Source of the DNA: an uncultured Burkholderiales bacterium
GTDB lineage: Bacteria; Pseudomonadota; Gammaproteobacteria; Burkholderiales; Burkholderiaceae
Direction of reading: 5' to 3'
Length of the DNA stretch: 41,115 nucleotides
Assembly (NCBI GenBank): GCA_937891045.1
Contig: CALBEV010000118.1
Location: 1 to 41,115, forward strand
In this document: positions 34,182 through 41,115 of the stretch, piece by piece
How the letters are laid out: each line of letters starts with the position of its first letter
Position numbering within the stretch: position 1 is the first letter of the stretch
The notes under the pieces: model-generated
The model's database searches: none
The model's input: only the letters and a program-made list of their open reading frames with translations
What the model was told of the DNA's origin: nothing
Made by a program: the position numbers and the translations under genes

Positions 34182-34648
34182 GCCAGCAAGCCTTCGCCCA
34201 AGGCCGTGTGGGCTTGCAAACGCACGTCGCGTTCATGCTCGCTCAGCACATCGATGAAGATGTCCATATCGGGTGTGGGCAAGAAGCCCCTGGCCTTTTC
34301 GGGCCATTCGCACAGTTTCAAACCGGGGCTCGCAACAATGTCTCTTAAGCCTGCGTCTTCCCATTCACGCGGGTCCGAGAAGCGGTAGAAATCGAAATGC
34401 CAAATGGCTTGCACACCCTTGGCCGTGGAAAGCTCATAGGGTTCCACCACCGCATACGTGGGGCTTTTGATGCGCCCGGTGACGCCCATGGCTTGCAATA
34501 AAAACCGCACCAAAGTGGTTTTGCCCGCTCCCAGCTCGCCGTGCAAACACACCAAGGCCTCGCCCCAATGCGGGCGCTGCACCAAGGCTTGCGCAAAGGC
34601 TTGGCAAGCGGCTTCATCGGTCCAGTGCAGTGTTTTTACAATCGGCAT
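34178..34648 (-). CDS. tsaE: tRNA threonylcarbamoyladenosine biosynthesis ATPase TsaE
   Basis: A 156-residue P-loop protein. The Walker A motif GELGAGKTT is at about 37-45, with the SPTYAVVEPY segment and the DFYRF motif typical of the family. With TsaB and TsaD it makes the t6A37 modification of ANN-decoding tRNAs. Start is ATG at 34648 (MPIVKTL); an in-frame TTG three codons upstream is less likely. It is coupled to amiC by ATGA, a frequent tsaE-amiC arrangement, and divergent from queG by 17 bases. Confidence 0.94.
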   Translation of the reverse strand: MPIVKTLHWTDEAACQAFAQALVQRPHWGEALVCLHGELGAGKTTLVRFLLQAMGVTGRIKSPTYAVVEPYELSTAKGVQAIWHFDFYRFSDPREWEDAGLRDIVASPGLKLCEWPEKARGFLPTPDMDIFIDVLSEHERDVRLQAHTALGEGLLA

Positions 34649-34665
34649 TTCATTCAAAGGAAAAC

Positions 34666-35775
34666 GTGTCCATCGATCAGCAAAGTGTGTTGGCGGATTT
34701 GCAAACTTGGGGCCAGCAATTGGGATTCTCCCAAATTGGCGTGGCCCCGGTGGACCTGCACGAGGCCGAGCCCGGTTTGCTGGCTTGGTTGGCGCAAAAC
34801 TTTCACGGTGACATGGCCTACATGGCGCGGCATGGCCTCACCCGCGCCCGCCCCGCCGAGTTGCAACCCGGCACCTTGAGCGTCATCACCGCCCGCATGG
34901 ACTACCTGCCGCAAGCTTCACCTGAATGGCTGGACCATGAACTCCAGCGCTTGCAAGCACCCGCGCAAGCGGTGGTGTCGGTGTATGCACGAGGACGCGA
35001 CTACCACAAGGTGATGCGTCAACGCTTGCAACAACTGGCCGACAAACTGCAAGCGCAACTGGGTCCTGTTGGTCACCGCGTTTTCACCGATTCAGCCCCT
35101 GTGTTGGAGGCTGAATTGGCGGTGCGCAGCGGCCAAGGCTGGCGTGGCAAACATACCTTGGTGTTGCAACGCGATGCTGGTTCGTTTTTCTTTCTGGGCG
35201 AAATCTTTGTCGATGTCGCACTTGAACCCACAGCCCCCGTGACCGAGCATTGCGGCAGTTGCACGTCTTGTATCACCGCCTGCCCAACGCAAGCCATCGT
35301 CGCGCCTTATCAACTCGATGCCCGTCGGTGCATTTCTTACCTCACGATTGAACACGCAGGCAGCATCCCGCTTGAATTTCGCGCCCTGATAGGCAACCGC
35401 ATTTACGGCTGTGACGATTGCCAGTTGGTCTGTCCTTGGAACAAATTTGCAAAGCGCAGCGTGCTGCCCGATTTCGAGGAGCGCCATGGCTTGGGAGCGG
35501 CTTCTTTGGTTTCGCTGTTGGCATGGACTGCGCAAGATTTTTTGCATTTCACCGAGGGCAGTGCGATTCGCCGTATTGGCCATGTGCGTTGGTTGCGCAA
35601 TTTGGCGGTGGCCGCGGGCAATGCCTTGCGCCACGCTGACAAAGAAGCTTGGGTGATCCCTTTGTTGCAGGCCTTGCAAGCTTGGCAAAGCCATGACAAC
35701 CCCATCGTGCGTGAACACATCGATTGGGCCTTAAGCCAAAACGCTGCATTGTGCAAACCATCCAGCATGTCTTGA
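34666..35775 (+). CDS. queG: Epoxyqueuosine reductase QueG
   Basis: A 369-residue cobalamin- and Fe-S-dependent enzyme that performs the last step of queuosine synthesis in tRNA. Two 4Fe-4S motifs are intact: CGSCTSCITACP and CDDCQLVCPWN. The start is GTG at 34666, decided by AAAGGA five bases before it; an upstream TTG adds 12 unrelated residues inside the tsaE leader. A HEAT-like C-terminal tail follows the clusters. Its stop codon lies inside an Fnr/Anr-type palindrome that precedes ccoI. Confidence 0.94.
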   Translation: MSIDQQSVLADLQTWGQQLGFSQIGVAPVDLHEAEPGLLAWLAQNFHGDMAYMARHGLTRARPAELQPGTLSVITARMDYLPQASPEWLDHELQRLQAPAQAVVSVYARGRDYHKVMRQRLQQLADKLQAQLGPVGHRVFTDSAPVLEAELAVRSGQGWRGKHTLVLQRDAGSFFFLGEIFVDVALEPTAPVTEHCGSCTSCITACPTQAIVAPYQLDARRCISYLTIEHAGSIPLEFRALIGNRIYGCDDCQLVCPWNKFAKRSVLPDFEERHGLGAASLVSLLAWTAQDFLHFTEGSAIRRIGHVRWLRNLAVAAGNALRHADKEAWVIPLLQALQAWQSHDNPIVREHIDWALSQNAALCKPSSMS

Positions 35776-35785
35776 TCTAGATCAA
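35772..35785. promoter_or_regulatory. Fnr/Anr box upstream of ccoI
   Basis: TTGATCTAGATCAA is a perfect match to the TTGAT-N4-ATCAA consensus and a perfect 14-base palindrome. Its centre is 41.5 bases upstream of about 35820, the class II activator spacing, and a TAAGCT -10-like box at 35808-35813 fits. It overlaps the queG stop codon. The predicted start of transcription is next to the ccoI ATG. Confidence 0.85.
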
Positions 35786-35820
35786 ACTTCGTTTCTGCGT
35801 ATTTCCCTAAGCTGGCGGGT

Positions 35821-38157
35821 ATGAATGCCGCCTATGCCTTGCTCGACGATCCCCAGAGCTGGGCGGCTTTCAGCAAACCCTTCAACAGCGTGCCCAGCCC
35901 AGAAGCGGTTTCCTCGGCCACCTGGGAATCGCAAGTGGTGGTGCAAGGCATGCATTGCGCCGCTTGTGCCTTGAATGTGGAAGCCGCCTTGTATTCGGTG
36001 CCGGGCGTCAAACAAGCCACGGTCAACGGTGCCACGCACCGCGCCCAAATCACCTGGTCCGCGCAAGAGGTGCGTCCTTCCCAATGGCTTGATGCTTTGT
36101 CGCGGGCGGGCTACCAAGCCGTGCCCGCCAACGATTTCGTGTCACGCCAAGCCGGACAAGCCCAAGTGCGTCAACAACTCTGGCGTTGGTTGGTGGCCGG
36201 TCTGTGCATGATGCAAGTCATGATGTACGCGTGGCCGGTGTATGTGGCAGCACCTGGCGATATAGCGCCCAACATGTTGTCGCTCTTGAAATGGGCCTCG
36301 TGGGTGCTTACCTTGCCGGTGATGTTTTTCGCCACCGACGTTTTCACCATGGCCGCTTGGCGCGATTTGAAACAAGGTCGCATCAGCATGGACTTGCCTG
36401 TTGCCTTGGGCATATGGGTCACTTTCATCGTCAGCTCGGCGGCGGTGTTCGACCCCGAAGGCCTGTTGGGCAGCGAGGTGTATTTCGACTCGCTCACGAT
36501 GTTTGTGTTTTTCTTGCTCACGGGTCGCTGGTTGGAAACCCGCTTGCGTGAACGCACAGCGGGTGCCTTGGAGGCGCTGATCAACCGCTTGCCGCAAAGC
36601 GTGCAACGTCAAACCCAGTCGGGTGGATTGGAAACCGTGGCCCTGCATCAACTGCGTGTGGGCGATGTCTTGCAGGTGCATCCTGGCGAGGTGTTTGCCG
36701 CCGATGGCTTGCTGTTGCAAGGCCACACTTGGGTGGAAGAAGCCTTGCTCACTGGAGAGTCTGAACCGCTGGAGCGCCAAGCAGGTGACAGCTTGATGGC
36801 CGGTTCACACAATCTGCGCGAAACCATCCAAATGAAAGTGCTGCGTTTGGGTGAACACACACGCTATGCAGAAATTGTGAGCCTGATGCAAAGTGCCTCG
36901 CTGCACAAGCCCCGCTTGGCCGCTTTGGCCGACAGCGTGGCCAAACCTTTTTTGTGGGCCGTGTTGTTGACCGCCGCTTTGAGTGCGGCCTTGGCATGGT
37001 CCACTTCACCAGGCCATGCGCTGATGGTGGCGGTGTCGGTGCTCATCGTCACCTGTCCATGCGCTTTGTCCTTGGCCACACCGGCCGCCATGTTGGCGGC
37101 TGCCGGGCAATTGGCGCGACAAGGCGTGTTGTTGCGCAATGTCCAGTCCTTGGAAAGTTTGGCGCAAGTGGACGCGGTGGTGTTTGACAAAACCGGCACG
37201 CTCACCGAAGACCGCATGGGTTTGCAAAGCTTGTTCACGCCCCTGGGTGATTGGCATCAGAACGATCAAGACCAAGCTTTGCCGCAAGAGTTGTTGCGCT
37301 TGGCTGCGAGTGTGGCGCGTCATTCGGCCCATCCTTTTTCACGCGCTGTGGCGCAGTTGTGGCCGCATCGTCAAGATGATTGGCCGATGCAAGCGGTGCA
37401 AGAAGAAGTGGGGCATGGCGTGTCGGGTCGCATCCTGAGCGACCAAGGCCAAGTGGTGCGCGAACTGCGTTTGGGGTCTGCTTCGTTTTGTCAAAGCTGG
37501 GGTGGCAACTGTGGCATGCCGCCAAAAGCGCTGACGGCGCAAGTGCATTTGTGCGATGAAAACGGTTGGCTGTCGTCCTTTGAATTCCAAGAGCGCTTGC
37601 GTGACGACGCGGTGCCAACCCTGCAAGCCTTGCAACAGCAAGGCCTGAAACTGTTTATTTTGTCGGGTGATACATCGGCGGCGGTGGATCGGATTGCAAA
37701 GCGTTTGCAACTGCCCCAAGCCCAGGTGCAAGCCCGTTGTTCACCCGAAGCCAAGCTGCAGTTTGTCCAGAACCTGCAAGCCCAGGGTCTGCAAGTGGCC
37801 ATGGTGGGGGATGGTTTCAACGACATGCCCGTGTTGGCCGGTGCCCATGTGTCCTTCGCCTTTGGTCAGGCCGTGCCCTTGGCGCAGGCCCGCTCGGATG
37901 TGGTGGTGCAAGGTCATCACCTGATGGCGATTGCCCACACCTTTGGCTTGGCCCATCGCACCCAAACCGTGGTGCGCCACAACCTCATTTGGGCGGCAGC
38001 CTACAACGCCTTGTGCGTGCCTTTGGCCTTCATGGGCTACTTGCCACCTTGGTTGGCGGGCTTGGGCATGGCGCTCAGTTCACTCATCGTCGTTTTGTAT
38101 GCCCTGCAACTGGCTGTGCCACCTCGAACCAACCCTTTTGACCCACAAGAGGCCTGA
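35821..38157 (+). CDS. ccoI: Copper-translocating P1B-type ATPase CcoI (FixI)
   Basis: A 778-residue P-type ATPase needed to supply copper to the cbb3 oxidase. In order: an N-terminal metal-binding domain with GMHCAAC (Cys46 and Cys49), transmembrane helices, actuator segment LLTGESEP, the ion-binding CPC motif (C412, C414), the phosphorylation site DKTGTLT (D456), an HP motif (SAHPFSRAV) and the hinge GDGFNDMP. It has only one metal-binding domain, as in FixI/CopA2-type ATPases. It is first in the block and is preceded by an Fnr/Anr box; ccoS starts 1 base after its stop. Confidence 0.95.
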   Translation: MNAAYALLDDPQSWAAFSKPFNSVPSPEAVSSATWESQVVVQGMHCAACALNVEAALYSVPGVKQATVNGATHRAQITWSAQEVRPSQWLDALSRAGYQAVPANDFVSRQAGQAQVRQQLWRWLVAGLCMMQVMMYAWPVYVAAPGDIAPNMLSLLKWASWVLTLPVMFFATDVFTMAAWRDLKQGRISMDLPVALGIWVTFIVSSAAVFDPEGLLGSEVYFDSLTMFVFFLLTGRWLETRLRERTAGALEALINRLPQSVQRQTQSGGLETVALHQLRVGDVLQVHPGEVFAADGLLLQGHTWVEEALLTGESEPLERQAGDSLMAGSHNLRETIQMKVLRLGEHTRYAEIVSLMQSASLHKPRLAALADSVAKPFLWAVLLTAALSAALAWSTSPGHALMVAVSVLIVTCPCALSLATPAAMLAAAGQLARQGVLLRNVQSLESLAQVDAVVFDKTGTLTEDRMGLQSLFTPLGDWHQNDQDQALPQELLRLAASVARHSAHPFSRAVAQLWPHRQDDWPMQAVQEEVGHGVSGRILSDQGQVVRELRLGSASFCQSWGGNCGMPPKALTAQVHLCDENGWLSSFEFQERLRDDAVPTLQALQQQGLKLFILSGDTSAAVDRIAKRLQLPQAQVQARCSPEAKLQFVQNLQAQGLQVAMVGDGFNDMPVLAGAHVSFAFGQAVPLAQARSDVVVQGHHLMAIAHTFGLAHRTQTVVRHNLIWAAAYNALCVPLAFMGYLPPWLAGLGMALSSLIVVLYALQLAVPPRTNPFDPQEA

Positions 38158-38158
38158 C

Positions 38159-38296
38159 ATGGACATTTTGTATTTGCTCATCCCTTTGTCGGAGGTCTTG
38201 GTCTTGTTTGTGTTGATCGGTCTGTGGTGGGCGATTCACCAAGGGCAATTCGAGGCGATTGAAGCCGAAGGCGAACGAATTCTTCGCAACGATTGA
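38159..38296 (+). CDS. ccoS: cbb3-type oxidase assembly protein CcoS
   Basis: A 45-residue protein with one transmembrane helix (about 4-25, LYLLIPLSEVLVLFVLIGLWW) and a short acidic cytoplasmic tail beginning AIHQGQFEAIEAEGE, the typical FixS/CcoS form. CcoS is required for cofactor insertion into cbb3 oxidase. It is coupled to ccoI. Its stop codon overlaps the second Fnr/Anr-type palindrome. Confidence 0.92.
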   Translation: MDILYLLIPLSEVLVLFVLIGLWWAIHQGQFEAIEAEGERILRND

Positions 38297-38306
38297 CTTA
38301 GGTCAA
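38293..38306. promoter_or_regulatory. Fnr/Anr-type box upstream of ccoN
   Basis: TTGACTTAGGTCAA has perfect TTGAC/GTCAA arms, differing from consensus TTGAT/ATCAA by one symmetrical change. Its centre is 41.5 bases before about 38341. GATACT at 38329-38334 is a well-placed -10 box for that start. The predicted leader to the ccoN ATG at 38361 is about 20 bases and contains AAAGG. Confidence 0.78.
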
Positions 38307-38360
38307 ACCAAACAACAAGACCCCATTTGATACTGAGGATAGATACGTGAAAGGCAGCTC

Positions 38361-39794
38361 ATGAGTTCTTCATTGCAAAACAATTACAGCGACACGGTGG
38401 TGCGGCAATTCGCCATCATGACGGTGGTCTGGGGCGTGGTGGGCATGTTGGTCGGCTTGATCATCGCCGCGCAGCTCGCTTGGCCCGAGTTGAACTTTGG
38501 CATCTCTTGGTTCAGCTACGGTCGCTTGCGTCCCTTGCACACCAATGCGGTGATTTTTGCGTTTGGTGGCTCGGCCTTGTTTGCCTCCACCTATTACGTG
38601 GTTCAGCGCACCGGTCAAACACGTTTGTTTGCACCCGGCTTGGCGGCCTTCACGTTTTGGGGTTGGACCTTGGTCATCTTGGCTGCTGCCATCAGCTTGC
38701 CCATGGGCTACACCACCGGCAAAGAGTATGCCGAACTGGAGTGGCCCATCGACATCCTGATCACCTTGGTTTGGGTGTCGTTTGCCATTGTGTTTTTCGG
38801 CACCATCGCCAAACGCAAGGTGAAACACATCTATGTCGCCAACTGGTTTTTCGGTGCCTTCATCCTCACGGTGGCGGTGCTGCACTTGGTCAACAGCGCT
38901 GAAATCCCCGCCGGTTGGATGAAGTCCTATTCGGTCTATGCCGGGGTGCAAGACGCCATGGTGCAATGGTGGTACGGCCACAATGCGGTGGGCTTTTTCC
39001 TCACCGCTGGTTTCCTCGGCATGATGTATTACTTCGTGCCCAAGCAAGCCGAGCGCCCGGTGTACTCCTACCGCTTGTCCATCGTTCACTTCTGGGCGCT
39101 CATCTTCACCTACATGTGGGCGGGCCCGCACCATTTGCACTACACCGCCTTGCCCGATTGGACCCAGTCTTTGGGCATGGTGTTCTCGCTCATTTTGTTG
39201 GCGCCAAGTTGGGGCGGCATGATCAATGGCGTCATGACTTTGTCGGGCGCATGGCACAAATTACGCGACGACCCGGTGTTGCGCTTCATGATCGTGTCCT
39301 TGTCCTTTTATGGCATGAGCACCTTCGAAGGTCCGATGATGTCCATCAAGACGGTCAATGCCTTGAGCCACTACACCGATTGGACCGTGGGCCACGTGCA
39401 CTCGGGTGCCTTGGGTTGGGTGGGCCTCATCTCGATGGGCACCATTTACTTCCTGATTCCCCGTTTGTACGGCCAGAAAAAGATGCACAGCGTGCCTGCC
39501 ATCGAATTGCATTTCTGGACCGCCACCATTGGCATCGTGCTCTACATCGCCGCCATGTGGATTGCCGGGGTCATGCAGGGTTTGATGTGGCGCTCCATCA
39601 ATGAAGACGGCACGCTCACCTACACCTTTGTCGAAAGTGTGAAAGCCACTTACCCCTATTACGTGGTGCGTGTGGTCGGCGGTGCCCTCTACTTGTTTGG
39701 CATGTTGGTCATGTTGTGGAACGTCATCATGACCGCCCTCAAAGGTCGGGTGGCACCGGTGCCCATCCCAGCCGTTTTGGCGGCCTACGCTTGA
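38361..39794 (+). CDS. ccoN: cbb3-type cytochrome c oxidase subunit I CcoN
   Basis: A 477-residue haem-copper oxidase core subunit with about twelve helices. Recognisable parts include the haem-ligand and proton-channel region [18 protein letters not shown], the CuB/active-site segments [18 protein letters not shown] and [16 protein letters not shown], and [16 protein letters not shown] with haem b3 ligands. It reduces O2 to water with high affinity and pumps protons. It begins the ccoNOQP operon behind its own Fnr/Anr box. Confidence 0.97.
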   Translation: MSSSLQNNYSDTVVRQFAIMTVVWGVVGMLVGLIIAAQLAWPELNFGISWFSYGRLRPLHTNAVIFAFGGSALFASTYYVVQRTGQTRLFAPGLAAFTFWGWTLVILAAAISLPMGYTTGKEYAELEWPIDILITLVWVSFAIVFFGTIAKRKVKHIYVANWFFGAFILTVAVLHLVNSAEIPAGWMKSYSVYAGVQDAMVQWWYGHNAVGFFLTAGFLGMMYYFVPKQAERPVYSYRLSIVHFWALIFTYMWAGPHHLHYTALPDWTQSLGMVFSLILLAPSWGGMINGVMTLSGAWHKLRDDPVLRFMIVSLSFYGMSTFEGPMMSIKTVNALSHYTDWTVGHVHSGALGWVGLISMGTIYFLIPRLYGQKKMHSVPAIELHFWTATIGIVLYIAAMWIAGVMQGLMWRSINEDGTLTYTFVESVKATYPYYVVRVVGGALYLFGMLVMLWNVIMTALKGRVAPVPIPAVLAAYA

Positions 39795-39805
39795 GGAGAA
39801 CAACC

Positions 39806-40432
39806 ATGTCTGACAACAAATCCACTCAAGGCTTCAGCCACGAAAAAATCGAAACCAACAGTTTGCTGATGGTGGTCCTGATCGTTCTGGTCATCGCCAT
39901 CGGCGGCTTGATTGAAATCGTGCCTTTGTTCTTTCAAAAGTCCACCACCCAGCCGATTGAAGGCGTGAAGCCCTACACCGCCTTGCAATTGGCGGGACGC
40001 GATGTGTATTTGCGCGAGGGTTGCTACAACTGCCATTCGCAAATGATTCGACCCTTCCGCTCGGAAACATTGCGCTACGGCCGCTACTCGGTAGCGGGTG
40101 AATTTGTATACGACCACCCCTTCCAGTGGGGCAGCAAACGCACCGGCCCCGATTTGCACCGCGTCGGCGGCAAGTACAGCGATGAATGGCACCGAGTCCA
40201 TTTGATCAACCCGCGTGACCTGGTTCCCGAATCCAACATGCCCGCCTACCCTTGGTTGGAAAAAGATCTGGTGGATGCGAACGCCTTGCCAGCGCACATG
40301 AAAGCTTTGCGCGTGACCGGTGTGCCCTACACCGATGAAGAAATTGCGCAATCGTCTGATGCGGTGCGCGGCAAGTCCGAGTTGGAAGCTTTGATTGCCT
40401 ATTTGCAAGGCATGGGCCTCGCGCTCAAATAA
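39806..40432 (+). CDS. ccoO: cbb3-type cytochrome c oxidase subunit II CcoO
   Basis: A 208-residue membrane-anchored monohaem cytochrome c. One transmembrane helix (about 18-43) is followed by CYNCH (C73, C76, H77), with a distal Met in SNMPAYPW. It passes electrons from CcoP to CcoN. The ATG at 39806 is chosen for its GAGGAG ribosome site, which overlaps the ccoN stop region. It lies 11 bases after ccoN. Confidence 0.96.
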   Translation: MSDNKSTQGFSHEKIETNSLLMVVLIVLVIAIGGLIEIVPLFFQKSTTQPIEGVKPYTALQLAGRDVYLREGCYNCHSQMIRPFRSETLRYGRYSVAGEFVYDHPFQWGSKRTGPDLHRVGGKYSDEWHRVHLINPRDLVPESNMPAYPWLEKDLVDANALPAHMKALRVTGVPYTDEEIAQSSDAVRGKSELEALIAYLQGMGLALK

Positions 40433-40441
40433 GGATAAGTC

Positions 40442-40582
40442 ATGGACGACATCACCACGTTGCGGGCCGCCGCCACTGTTTTGAGCTTCTTGTGTTTCAT
40501 GGGCATCTTGGTGTGGGTCTTGGATCGCAAAAAAGACCGCCGCTTTGAAGAAGCGTCCCAATTGCCCTTTTTGGATGAGTAA
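40442..40582 (+). CDS. ccoQ: cbb3-type oxidase small subunit CcoQ
   Basis: A 46-residue protein beginning MDDITTLRAAATVLSFLCF, with a single membrane helix (about 8-27), a charged RKKDRRFEEAS segment and the LPFLDE end typical of CcoQ/FixQ. It stabilises CcoP in the complex. It lies between ccoO and ccoP with short gaps. Confidence 0.92.
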   Translation: MDDITTLRAAATVLSFLCFMGILVWVLDRKKDRRFEEASQLPFLDE

Positions 40583-40590
40583 GGATTGCC

Positions 40591-41115
40591 ATGAGTGACT
40601 TCACTGGTTCGTTTTGGTCCAGCTATGTGGCCATCATTTCCCTGGCCGGTATCTTGGCTTGCTTGGTTTTGTTGTGGGTCACAGCTCGCAAAAAATCGGG
40701 GGGCCATGCCGACAACACCACCGGCCATGTGTGGGATGAAGATTTGCGTGAGATGAACAATCCCTTGCCTTTGTGGTGGGTGGGTTTGTTCGTCATCACC
40801 ATCATCTTTGGTTTGTCCTATTTGTTTTTGTACCCTGGTTTGGGCGCTTATACCGGCAGCAAAGCCTGGTCGTCCCAAGCCGAGTACGACACTGAAATGC
40901 GGGAGGCCAACATCGCATTGCAACCCTTGTATGCCCGCTTTGACGCAATGACGGTGCAAGACGTTGCCAAAGACCCCCAAGCCCATGCCATCGGCGAGCG
41001 CTTGTTCATGAACAACTGCGCCCAGTGCCACGGCTCGGATGCCCAAGGTTCCAAGGGCTATCCCAACCTGACCGACAGCGATTGGTTGCATGGTGGTTCC
41101 CCAGAGAAGATCAAG
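40591..41115 (+). CDS. ccoP: cbb3-type cytochrome c oxidase subunit III CcoP (3' end outside window)
   Basis: The first 175 codons are visible. There are two membrane helices (about 10-31 and 62-81) separated by HVWDEDLREMNNPLPLWW, a CcoP hallmark, then the first c-type haem site CAQCH (C143, C146, H147). The second haem-binding site should lie beyond the window. CcoP receives electrons from soluble cytochrome c. It starts 8 bases after ccoQ. Confidence 0.95.
   Translation, partial: MSDFTGSFWSSYVAIISLAGILACLVLLWVTARKKSGGHADNTTGHVWDEDLREMNNPLPLWWVGLFVITIIFGLSYLFLYPGLGAYTGSKAWSSQAEYDTEMREANIALQPLYARFDAMTVQDVAKDPQAHAIGERLFMNNCAQCHGSDAQGSKGYPNLTDSDWLHGGSPEKIK

Overview
The window is a dense, ordinary-looking stretch of a betaproteobacterial chromosome. 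The protein set, the fairly high GC content, the tetR-adaptor-RND-pcm-tolC efflux operon and the ccoI-ccoS-ccoNOQP block all point to Burkholderiales, most likely a Comamonadaceae member (Limnohabitans or Rhodoferax-like). That placement is inferred from gene content and was not tested with a marker gene. No rRNA, tRNA, CRISPR array, prophage or complete insertion sequence was found.

Layout. 1-2629: the 3' end of a NarX/DesK-type sensor kinase faces the minC-minD-minE division-site operon. 2752-4061: two overlapping genes for uncharacterised membrane proteins. 4216-5598: an M23 peptidase and a bactofilin, a known cell-shape pairing. 5652-8007: an alpha/beta hydrolase, an EamA-type transporter and an O6-alkylguanine-DNA alkyltransferase. 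8100-9500: phosphomannomutase/phosphoglucomutase. 9557-16632: a five-gene minus-strand efflux operon ending in a strong terminator. 16695-19792: YdcF-like protein, MsrA, PdxH and a 2-hydroxyacid dehydrogenase that lacks its usual catalytic arginine. 19793-20139: a gene-free cluster of palindromic repeats. 20140-24806: an RhlE-type RNA helicase, an AbrB-PIN toxin-antitoxin pair and EttA. 24979-28045: an orphan HTH-receiver regulator, a flavin monooxygenase, a hemerythrin and an RluA-type pseudouridine synthase. 28078-34648: MiaA, an MFS exporter, MutL, DedA, AmiC and TsaE. 34666-41115: QueG, then the cbb3 oxidase block, which runs off the right end inside ccoP.

How the genes work together. The right end is a microaerobic respiration module. 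CcoI supplies copper, CcoS is needed for maturation, and CcoN, CcoO, CcoQ and CcoP form the oxidase. Two Fnr/Anr-type palindromes sit in front of ccoI and ccoN at spacings expected for activation, and each overlaps the stop codon of the preceding gene. The hemerythrin fits the same low-oxygen lifestyle but has no visible shared control.

The most unusual signals are not protein-coding. A 21-base palindromic unit (AATTGG, then GGTCAGATT, then CCAATT) occurs at three loci, always within about 12 bases of a gene's stop codon. At one locus it builds a 27-base-arm hairpin flanked by an 8-base direct repeat, and at another it supplies the stop codon itself. Separately, several genes have a -10 element ending only 6-8 bases before the ATG, which suggests leaderless transcripts.
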